Assembly: GCA_937936675.1 (NCBI GenBank)
Contig: CALDDL010000330.1
Coordinates: 1-48,329 of the forward strand
Direction: 5' to 3'
Source of the DNA: an uncultured bacterium
GTDB lineage: Bacteria > Bacteroidota > Ignavibacteria > Ignavibacteriales > Melioribacteraceae
DNA: 48,329 nucleotides
The notes beneath the pieces were generated by a model. The model ran no database searches. It worked only from the letters and a program-made list of their open reading frames with translations, and had not been told where the DNA came from. The position numbers and the translations under genes are program-made. Within the stretch, counting starts at the first letter, position 1. Every line of letters starts with the position of its first letter. This document shows positions 1 to 9,246 of the stretch, piece by piece.

Positions 1-777
1 TGGTATGACGAAAAAGCAGTACTTGAGATAGCTCGAGAAAAGGCTTTTCAGATAGATGGATTACCTCAGGCACAAATGCCGATTCCGGAGGCACCGAATA
101 TGTTAGAAATTAAAAACGTAGGGTTGATCTCGTGGCAGGGTTCCACCGGTGCGCAGTCCTATTCACTCGAAAGAAAAGAAGAATACGCAAATGATTGGGT
201 TGTAATAGATGCGAATGCCGATGATAGCAAATATCAGTATCGTCCTTTATATAACGATAAAACCGCCGAATTCGGGAAACGATATTTTTATAGAATAAAT
301 GCAAAGAATGAATCGGGAGTTTCGGGATACTCTAATATAATCGGTCCGGTGGAAGTAACAGAAAAAATGATTGTTGACGAGATGGAAAATTTCGATGAAG
401 TTTTTCAGAAGGAGGGAGAATTAAAACTTCTCGTTTCGGAAGATATTCGTAAAGCAAAAGAGGATAGAAGTCGATTAACCGGAAACAGCGGTAGCTATAT
501 AATATATCAAATACCGGGCAATGCAGTAAAAATTCAAGTGGATTATTTTGTCTCCAAAACGGATAGTACTATTAGTTTATTAAAGGGAAGCTCGGTTGCG
601 GATTTATCCGAATTTACACCGGGCAAAGAGGTATTCTCATTTGCTAAAAATGATTATGGATTTTTTGATGCAGTTCGTTTGACGGATGATATTCAAAGCG
701 AAGGGACAAAATTTTTGAAAGTAGAATTAAATGACGGCGTTCAAATAAGCAGAATAGAAATCACATACAAAAAATAA
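1..777 (+). CDS. C-terminal part of a secreted glycoside hydrolase (probably GH5-like), 5' truncated
   Basis: The frame is open from base 1 (first codons W-Y-D-E-K), so the gene begins upstream of the window; the first internal ATG at 76 is not its start. The visible 258 residues begin with the end of an alpha-helical stretch, as at the end of a TIM barrel. A fibronectin-III-like domain follows at about residues 30-120 ('ISWQGSTGAQSYSLER', 'YFYRINAKNESGVSGYSN'). A beta-rich C-terminal domain that could bind carbohydrate ends at 258. This barrel-end plus 'WQGS.GA..Y..ER' Fn3 arrangement is one I associate with GH5-type mannanase-like enzymes, but the catalytic residues lie outside the window, so the family is a guess. 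There is no T9SS tail. Only 11 bp separate it from the downstream esterase, so the two are probably co-transcribed and may act on the same acetylated glycan. Confidence 0.6.
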   Translation, partial: WYDEKAVLEIAREKAFQIDGLPQAQMPIPEAPNMLEIKNVGLISWQGSTGAQSYSLERKEEYANDWVVIDANADDSKYQYRPLYNDKTAEFGKRYFYRINAKNESGVSGYSNIIGPVEVTEKMIVDEMENFDEVFQKEGELKLLVSEDIRKAKEDRSRLTGNSGSYIIYQIPGNAVKIQVDYFVSKTDSTISLLKGSSVADLSEFTPGKEVFSFAKNDYGFFDAVRLTDDIQSEGTKFLKVELNDGVQISRIEITYKK

Positions 778-788
778 AGAAGTCAATT

Positions 789-3041
789 ATGAAAAAGTAT
801 TTTTCACTTTTAGCTATTGTAATAATATTCTTAGCTAGTAATAATATTTATCCGGTGGGGGATTTTGAAAAATCCGCTGTTGCTATCTCTGAATTAACAC
901 ACTACGGTACCCTAAATCGGGGACTGAACATCGGAGAGACTGCGAGTCCGAATATCGAAGTAACACCGTATAACATCATTAATCCGGTACGGGATATAAT
1001 TGAGTCCTCCATTATTTTTACCGGACTAACTCAGTACAAGACCAACTATTCTGAGCAAAATAACCCGCAGGAAGTGGAGCGAGTTCAGAAAGTGGGACTA
1101 TGGATGCCGGCTGTTTTCTCCGATAATATGGTAGTTCAAAGGGATACTGAAGTACCGCTTTGGGGTAAAGGAATTCCCGGTGAGAAGATAGAGATTGAAG
1201 CAAGCTGGGGTGAAAAGGGGAGCACCGTTGTGGAGGCTTCCGGCAAATGGAACATTAATCTCAAAACTCCAAAAGCGGGAGGACCTTTTTCGATTTCAGT
1301 AGCAATGGGAAATGAAAAAATAACTTACAAAAATGTAATGTCGGGAGAAGTATGGGTCTGTTCGGGGCAATCGAATATGGAGATGCCATTAAGCGGCTGG
1401 CCTCCGAAAGACTTAATTGAAGGAGGCGCAGAAGCCATCGCTAATTCAGCTTCAAGCACAATTCGTCTATTTCAAGTTACACGAGCATATTCCACTCAAA
1501 AAGAAGAGGACTGCAAGGCAACTTGGTTAGAATCTAATCCCGAAACCACTCCTTCATTTAGTGCGACTGCATATTTCTTCGGCAAAAAACTATATGATGA
1601 ATTGAAAGTGCCTATCGGTTTAATTCATACTAGCTGGGGCGGCACGGAGATTGAATCTTGGATAAGTGCCGAAGCTCTCACAAAACTGGATAAATACAAA
1701 GATTTTAAGCTGAATCTGGAATCGAGCAAAGTCGATTTTACAAAATTGATGAATTGGGTGGAATCTCACAGAGTTATTGACGTAAGTAGCAAGCCGGAAT
1801 TAGAAAAATTCAAAAATCTCGATTTTGATGATTCCGAATGTTCCAAACCCGGATATGACGATAGCAAATGGCTAACTTTGAAATTGCCCGCAACGTGGGA
1901 AACTACCAATATTGGTGAATATGACGGTGTAATTTGGTTTAGAAAAAAAATTGAAATTCCAAAAGAATGGATTGGAAAAGAATTATCACTTGAGCTTGGT
2001 CCGATCGATGATATGGATATTACTTACGTAAACGGAGAGAAAGTCGGCTCTTATGAAACGGGAGGATTTTGGCAGACTCAAAGGGTTTATACTATCGCTA
2101 AAGAATTGGTTACCTCAAATGAACTTACAATCGCCGTAAGGGTATTGGATAATCAAGGCGGCGGCGGTATTTACGGTACAAAGGAGATGATGAAAATAAG
2201 CAATAAAGAGGGAGGGGAGCCGGTTTATATCTTCGGTAAATGGAAATATTTATCTGTAGCCGAGTATCTTGGCGGAAGATTCTTTGTTTATGGTGCAAAA
2301 GGAGAGGAATATTTTAATAGACCAAAATCTGCAATCAATCTTTCGGCTCACACACCGACTGCGTTATATAATGCGATGATTTCGCCATTAGTACCATATA
2401 AGATAAAAGGTGCGATTTGGTATCAGGGTGAATCTAATGTGGGAAACGCAGCGGAATACTCCAAATTAATGTCAATAATGATAAATAATTGGCGAAATGA
2501 CTTCCAAAGTGGCGAATTTCCATTTTATTACACTCAAATTGCTCCATATCGTTATGGAGTGGGAACAAACTCGCAATATTTAAGAGAGGCACAATTAAAA
2601 AGTCTATCAATTCCCAATACCGGAATGGCAGTTACGATGGATATCGGGAATATTGAAAATATTCATCCCGGAAATAAAAAGTCCGTAGGTGAGAGATTAG
2701 CCGCTTGGGCATTAAATAAAGATTATGGAATAAATATTCCATATTCGGGACCGATATATAAAGAGATGCGAATCGAAGGTGGGAAAGCAATTCTTTCTTT
2801 CGATTATGGTCAAGGTTTAGAACTTAAACCGATAGACGGAAAAAATAATTTCCAAATAGCGGGTGCAGATAAAGTTTTTTATGATGCAGAAGTGAAAGTG
2901 GATGGAAATGAATTAATTATAAGCTCAAAAGTGGTAAAAGAACCGGCTGCTGTTCGATATTGCTGGGGAGATATATTAGAGGGGACTTTATTCAATCAAG
3001 AGAGATTACCGGCTTCATCATTTAGAACGGATAGTTGGTAG
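789..3041 (+). CDS. Secreted SGNH-type carbohydrate acetylesterase (sialate O-acetylesterase family)
   Basis: This 750-residue protein belongs to the sialate O-acetylesterase-like family, whose members remove O-acetyl groups from sialic acid or from plant polysaccharides such as xylan and mannan. Residues 1-22 are a signal peptide. The family start 'MPAVFSDNMVVQRD' appears only after about 105 residues of unassigned sequence. The nucleophile block 'VCSGQSNMEM' places the serine at residue 195. 'GAIWYQGESN' is near residue 541, and the C-terminal Asp618 and His626 ('DIGNIENIHPGNK') complete a plausible triad. A jelly-roll domain of the GH2 sugar-binding type is inserted at about 345-470 ('WFRKKIEIP...ITYVNGEKVG'), a known arrangement in this family. 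It lies 11 bp after a glycosidase and upstream of a mannanase locus, so acetylated mannan is a likelier substrate than sialic acid; that is inference. No T9SS tail is visible. Confidence 0.85.
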   Translation: MKKYFSLLAIVIIFLASNNIYPVGDFEKSAVAISELTHYGTLNRGLNIGETASPNIEVTPYNIINPVRDIIESSIIFTGLTQYKTNYSEQNNPQEVERVQKVGLWMPAVFSDNMVVQRDTEVPLWGKGIPGEKIEIEASWGEKGSTVVEASGKWNINLKTPKAGGPFSISVAMGNEKITYKNVMSGEVWVCSGQSNMEMPLSGWPPKDLIEGGAEAIANSASSTIRLFQVTRAYSTQKEEDCKATWLESNPETTPSFSATAYFFGKKLYDELKVPIGLIHTSWGGTEIESWISAEALTKLDKYKDFKLNLESSKVDFTKLMNWVESHRVIDVSSKPELEKFKNLDFDDSECSKPGYDDSKWLTLKLPATWETTNIGEYDGVIWFRKKIEIPKEWIGKELSLELGPIDDMDITYVNGEKVGSYETGGFWQTQRVYTIAKELVTSNELTIAVRVLDNQGGGGIYGTKEMMKISNKEGGEPVYIFGKWKYLSVAEYLGGRFFVYGAKGEEYFNRPKSAINLSAHTPTALYNAMISPLVPYKIKGAIWYQGESNVGNAAEYSKLMSIMINNWRNDFQSGEFPFYYTQIAPYRYGVGTNSQYLREAQLKSLSIPNTGMAVTMDIGNIENIHPGNKKSVGERLAAWALNKDYGINIPYSGPIYKEMRIEGGKAILSFDYGQGLELKPIDGKNNFQIAGADKVFYDAEVKVDGNELIISSKVVKEPAAVRYCWGDILEGTLFNQERLPASSFRTDSW

Positions 3042-3119
3042 TCTTTTATCTATATGATAAGTTTTATCAAATTAATAAATAGATAATCGAGAACCGAATC
3101 AAAAAATAAGCAATATCTA

Positions 3120-3145
3120 GCCATTATCCATAACTCGATAATGGC
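3120..3145 (+). other. Perfect 8-bp inverted repeat in the 3042-3243 intergenic region
   Basis: GCCATTAT (3120-3127) pairs with ATAATGGC (3138-3145) around a 10-base loop. No T-run follows, so it is not a standard terminator; it could be a regulator site or an mRNA structure in the leader of the large secreted protein starting at 3244. The rest of this 202-bp gap is AT-rich. It contains a TTGACA at 3153-3158 without a convincing -10 partner, and a strong AGGAGGA ribosome site just before 3244. Confidence 0.4.
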
Positions 3146-3243
3146 ATCATATTTGACATATTATATAAGTATGCAATAAAGCAGCTTAATCAAATTATTG
3201 ATTATAAACTAAAACAATAGTAATAAATCTAATAGGAGGATTC

Positions 3244-6171
3244 ATGAAAAAAGCCATACTTACGTTAGTAGGCATGTTCCTAATTTCCGGTTTTGTAAAT
3301 GCCCAAGTAATTGCAGATTTTGAAGAGAACGATGGTGCATTTCAAAAAGGATGGGGAGACGCAACATATTCATTAAATAAAATAGCGGATCCATCCGGTG
3401 TATCAACCGGCGTTTTAGAATTAAACGTTACAGCCGTTTCCGGTAATAGACAAGCAGTTCTTAAGAAACAAAAGGTTGATGGTTCAAAAGGTAATTTAGT
3501 TGTTTATTATTTATGGTTACCTGCTTCAACACCCGCAGATGTTCAAATTAAAGTTTGGGCTCAGGGTGCCGGTTGGCATTGGAAAGATAACGTATATACA
3601 GCCGATAAAGTCGTAAAAGAAAAATGGTTCCCAGTTTATTTTGATATCGAAGCAGCACATATTCAGGATGCAGGATTTGATCCACAAGCAGGAAATTTTG
3701 AAGAGATGGGTATTGAATTTTTATTCCCTGAAGGATATACCGGTTCAATTTATGTAGATAATGTAAGCATTTTTGGTGCAGAACCAAAAGTAATCGGTAA
3801 TTTTGAAACTGACGCTCAGGGATTTACAAAAGGATGGGGAGACGTTAATTTTACAGTTTTAAATGTTCCTGATCCATCTGCTAAGAGTGCAGGTGTAATG
3901 GAAGTAAACGTAACAGGATTAGCAGGCAATAACCAAGCAGTAATTAAAAAATCTGCTGTTGATGCTAAAGAAGCAAAAGCAATTACATGGTATTTATGGT
4001 TACCTGCAGGCACGCCTGATTCAATTGCAATTAAAGTATGGGCACAAGGTCCGGGATGGAAATGGAGCGATGTAGTTTATTCAAGCGAGAAAATCACAAA
4101 AGATTCATGGTATCCTGTTCATTTCTTGTTAGACGTAGCTCATGCAAAAGATAATACTTTTGATGCTACTAAAGGAAATTTAGAAGAAATTGGAATTGAA
4201 TTTAATTTCGCAAAAGCTCCGGGATTTACCGGAAGTATTTATGTAGATAATGTTTCCTTAATTAGTGCTGCAACCGGTGCAAAATGGGTTGTATCCAATT
4301 TTGAATCCGCAGCAGCTAAGACTCAAGGATTTGTAAAATGGTTTGGCGGATCTGGAACTACAATCGAAAGAGCAGTTGTTGATAATAAAGGCGTTCTTAA
4401 AGTTGGTACTGATTTTTCACAAGCCGGTAGTGACGGAAAAATTGCATTTAAAAAAGAAAGTGTAGTTATTTTTGATAAAGAGACAAAACTAGCAGCTACT
4501 TATGTAACACTTGATGTTTACGTTCCTGCAGGAATTAATGCAGATGGAACAGGTCAAGTCGGTATAATCGTCAATGGTCCTGAAGGTGGGTGGAACGAAA
4601 CTCCAAAATCAATCAGTGATACTTTAAAAACTGGATTGAAACCGGGCGAATGGGGGCAACTCAGATTTGATGTTACAGCAGCACTTAGAGCAAAATCAAT
4701 CGCTGATTCATCAAAACCTGTTACAGTAGGCGTTCAGGTTTATCATCCGAATGCAAACGCATTTGTAGGTGATTTCTTATTTGATAATTTAACAATCTGG
4801 AACGTTCAAGAACCTAAGGGTACTGTTTCCACACCTAAGATTGAAGCAACAGCTAATACATTTACAATGCAAACAGGTAAAGATTATCAATACGTAAAAT
4901 TAACTTGGTTAGATAATACACTCGGAACAGAAACCTACAATTTATATGTAAGCGAAGAACCGATAACAGATCTTAGCTCAGCAAAAGTTAAAAAAATTGT
5001 TCAAGGTATTCCTCATGGAATGGAAGCTTATGGTTATAGACCTTATACAACAGACGGAAGAATAGTTAATTACTATTTTGCAATGACGGCATTTGACGGA
5101 ACGAAAGAAACCGCTCTTACAACTGACGGAAAATTTGGTCCACTTCCGGTAAAAACATCAGAAACATTCAAAGTACATTATCAGAAAGATTTTGCTTCTA
5201 CATGGCAGTTAGATGGTGATAATTCAGATTTCATGACTCTTATGCCGGATCCGATTAAAGCAGAATCAGGCGGATATGCAGATGCCACAGCACCGGATTG
5301 GACAGGCGAATCAACCGATATGAATTTTGAAACACGCTTTATGATCGATGATAATTATTTATACATTGCAGCAGAAGTAATTGATGACGATTTAAGAACA
5401 GATGAAGCACAGCAGGCATGGGAAGGTGATGCACTCGAATTCTATATGGGATTCTATGGAGCAGAAAAACTTCAGACATTACATGAAAAGAATTTCCAGA
5501 AAGCAAACGGTGATTATAGAATCGGTTTCAACGCATTAGGTCTAGTTTGTCTTGATGGTGGTTCTCCAACCACAGTTGATGGAGTAGAAGCAGTTGTATT
5601 CCAAAAATTGACAGGCGACGGATATATTATCGAAGCAAGAATCGAATTAGCTAAAGTTGCAGGTTCTGCCGGTATGCTTAAAGTATATGACGGAATGATG
5701 ATGCCGTTTAGAATTGACGGTAATGACTGGGATCCTAATAAAGGAGATACAGGAAGATCGTTAGTTGTTCAAGTAGGCGGAATGCCGGTTGCAAAAACCG
5801 AAGTTTCACTAACCGATCAATCTTGGATGAGACCCGATGCTTGGGGTTATTTAGAAGTAATCAATGGACCAACTTCAGTTAATGATGCAGTTGAAAATAC
5901 ATTACCAACTGTATATTCATTATCGAATAACTATCCAAATCCATTTAATCCAACAACAAAGATTAAATATGATCTTCCAAGAGAATCGATGGTTACATTG
6001 AAAGTATTTGATGTACTCGGAAGAGAAGTAACTACATTAGTTAGCCAGAACCAAAAAGCAGGATATTATGAAGTAAACTTCAATGCTAGTCAATTAGCAA
6101 CCGGTGTTTACATTTTCAGAATCCAAGCAAATGATTTCGTACAAACTAAAAAGATGATGTTAGTAAAATAA
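3244..6171 (+). CDS. T9SS-secreted multidomain carbohydrate-binding protein
   Basis: This 975-residue protein has a signal peptide (1-20, cleavage near 'NAQ') and a strong AGGAGGA ribosome site. Three beta-sandwich modules follow: residues 22-182 and 183-345 are clear tandem copies (shared 'KGWGD', 'WYLWLPA.TP', 'IKVWAQG.GW.W', 'GSIYVDNVS'), and 348-525 is a diverged third copy. Next come an Fn3-like stretch (about 530-640) and a CBM9/DOMON-like domain (about 645-870; 'FMIDDNYLYIAAEVIDDDL', 'WEGDALEFYM'). A canonical T9SS type A tail begins near 893 ('NYPNPFNPTTKIKYDLP' and 'GVYIFRIQANDF'). No catalytic domain is recognisable. I infer an exported, surface-attached or released glycan-binding protein. 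It stands alone between a hairpin-bearing leader and a terminator, which suggests independent expression. Codon use looks smooth and rich in GCA, GGT and AAA, as expected for an abundant product, but I did not quantify this. Confidence 0.8.
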   Translation: MKKAILTLVGMFLISGFVNAQVIADFEENDGAFQKGWGDATYSLNKIADPSGVSTGVLELNVTAVSGNRQAVLKKQKVDGSKGNLVVYYLWLPASTPADVQIKVWAQGAGWHWKDNVYTADKVVKEKWFPVYFDIEAAHIQDAGFDPQAGNFEEMGIEFLFPEGYTGSIYVDNVSIFGAEPKVIGNFETDAQGFTKGWGDVNFTVLNVPDPSAKSAGVMEVNVTGLAGNNQAVIKKSAVDAKEAKAITWYLWLPAGTPDSIAIKVWAQGPGWKWSDVVYSSEKITKDSWYPVHFLLDVAHAKDNTFDATKGNLEEIGIEFNFAKAPGFTGSIYVDNVSLISAATGAKWVVSNFESAAAKTQGFVKWFGGSGTTIERAVVDNKGVLKVGTDFSQAGSDGKIAFKKESVVIFDKETKLAATYVTLDVYVPAGINADGTGQVGIIVNGPEGGWNETPKSISDTLKTGLKPGEWGQLRFDVTAALRAKSIADSSKPVTVGVQVYHPNANAFVGDFLFDNLTIWNVQEPKGTVSTPKIEATANTFTMQTGKDYQYVKLTWLDNTLGTETYNLYVSEEPITDLSSAKVKKIVQGIPHGMEAYGYRPYTTDGRIVNYYFAMTAFDGTKETALTTDGKFGPLPVKTSETFKVHYQKDFASTWQLDGDNSDFMTLMPDPIKAESGGYADATAPDWTGESTDMNFETRFMIDDNYLYIAAEVIDDDLRTDEAQQAWEGDALEFYMGFYGAEKLQTLHEKNFQKANGDYRIGFNALGLVCLDGGSPTTVDGVEAVVFQKLTGDGYIIEARIELAKVAGSAGMLKVYDGMMMPFRIDGNDWDPNKGDTGRSLVVQVGGMPVAKTEVSLTDQSWMRPDAWGYLEVINGPTSVNDAVENTLPTVYSLSNNYPNPFNPTTKIKYDLPRESMVTLKVFDVLGREVTTLVSQNQKAGYYEVNFNASQLATGVYIFRIQANDFVQTKKMMLVK
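3307..4284 (+). repeat. Tandem duplicated carbohydrate-binding-like module inside the 3244 gene
   Basis: Bases 3307-3789 and 3790-4284 encode two homologous modules of about 160 residues. Shared blocks in the same order include 'FQKGWGD'/'FTKGWGD', 'QAVLKKQKVD'/'QAVIKKSAVD', 'IKVWAQGAGWHW'/'IKVWAQGPGWKW' and 'GSIYVDNVS' in both. A third, more distant copy starts at 4285. The similarity is evident at protein level; the DNA copies have diverged in codon choice. Confidence 0.85.
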
Positions 6172-6191
6172 TTATAAGTCAGTTCTTATAG

Positions 6192-6221
6192 ATGGCAAGG
6201 AGAAATCCTTGCCATTCTTTT
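6192..6221 (+). terminator. Rho-independent terminator with GAAA tetraloop
   Basis: ATGGCAAGGA (6192-6201) and TCCTTGCCAT (6206-6215) form a perfect 10-bp stem closed by a GAAA tetraloop and followed by TCTTTT. An outer pair, GTTCTTAT (6182-6189) with ATAAGAAC (6229-6236), could extend the structure. It separates the secreted binding protein from receptor module A. Confidence 0.85.
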
Positions 6222-6254
6222 ATAAATGATAAGAACGAATGAGGATTGAAATAA

Positions 6255-9209
6255 ATGAAGAAGATTAATGGAATAGCATTAAAATTGCTGCTTGCGATAA
6301 TGTTAATCTGCTGGAGCAATACTTTTGCAGGCACCACAGGCAAGATTTCGGGTCGTGTAATAGATGCCGAGACTAAAGAACCGCTTTATGGAGTAAATGT
6401 GGTTTTAGTGGGTACTAATTATGGAGCGGCTACCGATATGGATGGTGAATTTTATATGATTAACCTTCCTCCCGGGCAATACACAATCAAGGCAACAATG
6501 ATTGGATACAATCCGCAGATCATTGAAAAGGTAAGAGTCCAAGTGGATTTAACCACTAAAATTGATTTTGAACTTTCATCGACTGCAATATCATTAGGAC
6601 AGGAAATTACAATCACCGCACAGAAGGTAATTCAGAAAGATTTAACTTCATCGGAAAGAAGTATGCAGAGCGATCAGATTCAAGAACTTCCCGCAAGAGA
6701 CGTAACAAGTATATTAAGTATGCAGGCGGGAATCGTGAAAGATGCCAATGGCGCTCTCCATATTAGAGGCGGAAGATCAAGTGAAATTACTTACCTTGTA
6801 GATGGTGTTCAGGTAGTAAATCCTCTTAATAGAAGCTCGGGAATCAGCATCGATGATCAATCGATTGAAGAATTAAAAGCAATCACCGGTACGTTTAATG
6901 CCGAGTATGGACAAGCATTATCAGGAGTTGTAAATATTGTTACGAAGAAAGGAAGCGACAAATTTACTGCTAATGCTACTGCATATATCGGAGATAATCT
7001 GAGTTTTGATGAAGATTTATATTCAGTAATGGATAATGGTGATTGGGCAAGAGCGGCAGTGGGAGCATTAACCACTAAATCAGGAAATCTTGATTTTGAT
7101 TTTGCCAAGTATGGTATTAATAATGGACGCGATTTATATCAAGCACTTCAATCGGGCGATAAGCCATGGCAGACAAAAACTCCATATCTAAATAAATACA
7201 ATCCTTTTAGAAATTCCGATCTTCAATTAAATTTATCGGGTCCGGTACCGGGGATAGAGAAATATGTTTCTTATTATGTAGCGGGCAGATATCAATATAG
7301 ACCGGGTTATCAAAGAGGTAAAAGATATTTTATGCCGTGGGGATTGTGGAATCCGGTAATGGATTCGGTTCATTCTTTTGATATGCCCGACGATAAATTA
7401 GTTCCATTGAGCTGGTATCAAGGTAAATCCGCACAAGCGAAAGTATTCTTTAATTTTAATAGCCTAAATCTAAGTTATGGTATCTATTATAATGACGATC
7501 TAAGTTATGGCGGCGGACAAAAATATTTACCTGACGGAGGAAGATATTATTTCACTGATCGATATACACAAATATTTTCCGCTACTTATGTATTCTCTAA
7601 TTCTACATTCATAGATTTTAAGGGGAGTGCATACTCGAATAAACATAAAAGTTATCTATATGAAGACCCTTATGATTATAGATATATGCCGACAAAATCG
7701 GGTGATTTCCAACAGTTTATGTTTAAGCCCGATAGAGATTCGGATATAGAAGTAAAAAGCAATCCAAATGATTATTCTTATTGGGGCAATGACGTAGGTA
7801 GAAATACAAATTCAAGTAAATACTATTCGTTTAATGTGGACTTGACAAGTCAAATTGATAAATACAATCTCGTTAAGCTCGGAGCCACGGGAAGATTCCA
7901 TGATATTGAACAAGATTATTATTCGCTTCAATTCGATGAAGTAAATTATAGACCGATTATTCCTGATAAATCATCTGCATTCCATACATATTATTCGGCA
8001 AAACCGAATGAATATGCGGCATATATTCAGAATAAAATAGAATTTGAAGAGTTGATTATAAATATTGGTTTACGCTATGATTATTTTGATACGGATGGAA
8101 GAGTATTAGCAGACCCAAGAGACCCTCAGATATATTCTCCATTTAAGTTAGATAATATCTATAAAAATTATTCATCCGATATTCCCGAAGATCAATTAGT
8201 AAAATATACGGTAGAAGAGAGAGAAAAATTCTGGTATAAAAAAGCGGATATTAATTCACATTTCTCTCCAAGATTCGGATTATCGTTCCCGATTACAGCA
8301 GAAGGTGTAATCCATTTCTCTTACGGACATTTCTATCAGAATCCGGAATTCCAATATTTATATACCAATCCTAATTTCTGGGTGGCAGGTGCAGGTTCTC
8401 AGAACTTAGTCGGTAATTCTAATCTTAAACCGGAAACAACCGTAATGTATGAAATCGGTTTACAGCAGCAATTATTCAATAGTTTGTTTTTACATGTAAC
8501 GGCGTTTTATAGAGATATACGCGATTGGGTAGGAACTGGTTATCCGGTTGATACATATAGAGGTTTAACTTACTACTCTTATGTAAATAGAGATAATGCG
8601 GTGGCAAAAGGTATTACACTATCCACAAGTTATCGGTTTGATGCATTCAATATCAATTTAGATTATACATATATGAATGCAAATGGAACTTCTTCAAATC
8701 CACAGGATGCATATAACGATCTATCGGCAGGCAAAGCACCGCGCATTCAGTTGGTGAATCTAAATTGGGATCAGCCGCATTCATTAAATGCAGTTCTTTC
8801 TTATGCAAAAGATGGATGGCAGGGGACATTAATTGCAAATTACGCATCGGGATTCCCATATACACCTGAATTTGCAAGAGGTGAGGCAACAGGCGGAAAC
8901 GCTGCAACGGGATTGAAAGAAAATAGCGAAAGAAAACCCTCTACATTCAATTTGGATTTAAGAGTAGCAAAAACTTTCAAAGTCGGTTCATTCGGTTTCC
9001 AAGCAATATTAGATATCACTAATTTGCTCGATACACGTAATGCAAATTATGTATATGCAGATACAGGATTACCTGATTATACATTACAGGATTATTTAAG
9101 TTGGTCTCGTTTGGTAGAAGTCGGAAGCTCAAAAGAATATTACGCTAATCCGGGAATGTATTCATCTCCACGTTATATTCAGCTAGGATTGAGAGTAAGT
9201 TATGAATAG
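6255..9209 (+). CDS. TonB-dependent outer-membrane receptor with carboxypeptidase-regulatory-like domain (module A)
   Basis: This 984-residue protein has a signal peptide (1-25). A CarboxypepD_reg-like domain covers about 29-110 ('GRVIDAETKEPLYGVNVVLVGTN', shown here in part as a start-to-end block). A TonB-box-like 'QEITITAQK' at 116-124 precedes the plug (about 130-235: 'LHIRGGRSSEITYLVDGVQ', 'FNAEYGQALSGVVNIVTKKG'), and the remainder is a 22-strand-type barrel ending '...LRVSYE'. Such receptors bring large ligands across the outer membrane using TonB energy. Unlike a classical SusC it has no SusD neighbour. A PorV-family gene overlaps or follows directly, and then comes a large surface protein. 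It is paralogous to the receptor at 41117 with the same domain order. Substrate is unknown; a mannan-derived oligosaccharide is inferred from the GH26 gene downstream. Confidence 0.88.
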   Translation: MKKINGIALKLLLAIMLICWSNTFAGTTGKISGRVIDAETKEPLYGVNVVLVGTNYGAATDMDGEFYMINLPPGQYTIKATMIGYNPQIIEKVRVQVDLTTKIDFELSSTAISLGQEITITAQKVIQKDLTSSERSMQSDQIQELPARDVTSILSMQAGIVKDANGALHIRGGRSSEITYLVDGVQVVNPLNRSSGISIDDQSIEELKAITGTFNAEYGQALSGVVNIVTKKGSDKFTANATAYIGDNLSFDEDLYSVMDNGDWARAAVGALTTKSGNLDFDFAKYGINNGRDLYQALQSGDKPWQTKTPYLNKYNPFRNSDLQLNLSGPVPGIEKYVSYYVAGRYQYRPGYQRGKRYFMPWGLWNPVMDSVHSFDMPDDKLVPLSWYQGKSAQAKVFFNFNSLNLSYGIYYNDDLSYGGGQKYLPDGGRYYFTDRYTQIFSATYVFSNSTFIDFKGSAYSNKHKSYLYEDPYDYRYMPTKSGDFQQFMFKPDRDSDIEVKSNPNDYSYWGNDVGRNTNSSKYYSFNVDLTSQIDKYNLVKLGATGRFHDIEQDYYSLQFDEVNYRPIIPDKSSAFHTYYSAKPNEYAAYIQNKIEFEELIINIGLRYDYFDTDGRVLADPRDPQIYSPFKLDNIYKNYSSDIPEDQLVKYTVEEREKFWYKKADINSHFSPRFGLSFPITAEGVIHFSYGHFYQNPEFQYLYTNPNFWVAGAGSQNLVGNSNLKPETTVMYEIGLQQQLFNSLFLHVTAFYRDIRDWVGTGYPVDTYRGLTYYSYVNRDNAVAKGITLSTSYRFDAFNINLDYTYMNANGTSSNPQDAYNDLSAGKAPRIQLVNLNWDQPHSLNAVLSYAKDGWQGTLIANYASGFPYTPEFARGEATGGNAATGLKENSERKPSTFNLDLRVAKTFKVGSFGFQAILDITNLLDTRNANYVYADTGLPDYTLQDYLSWSRLVEVGSSKEYYANPGMYSSPRYIQLGLRVSYE

Positions 9210-9246
9210 GATAAATAGTACAAACAGCCCTATTAAAGGTATTAAG

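Noticed and set aside
3142..3157. TGGCAT-N5-TTGAC resembling a sigma-54 promoter before the 3244 gene
   Set aside because: The -24 GG is present, but the -12 GC is GA, and the site overlaps the hairpin; sigma-54 promoters rarely tolerate loss of that GC.
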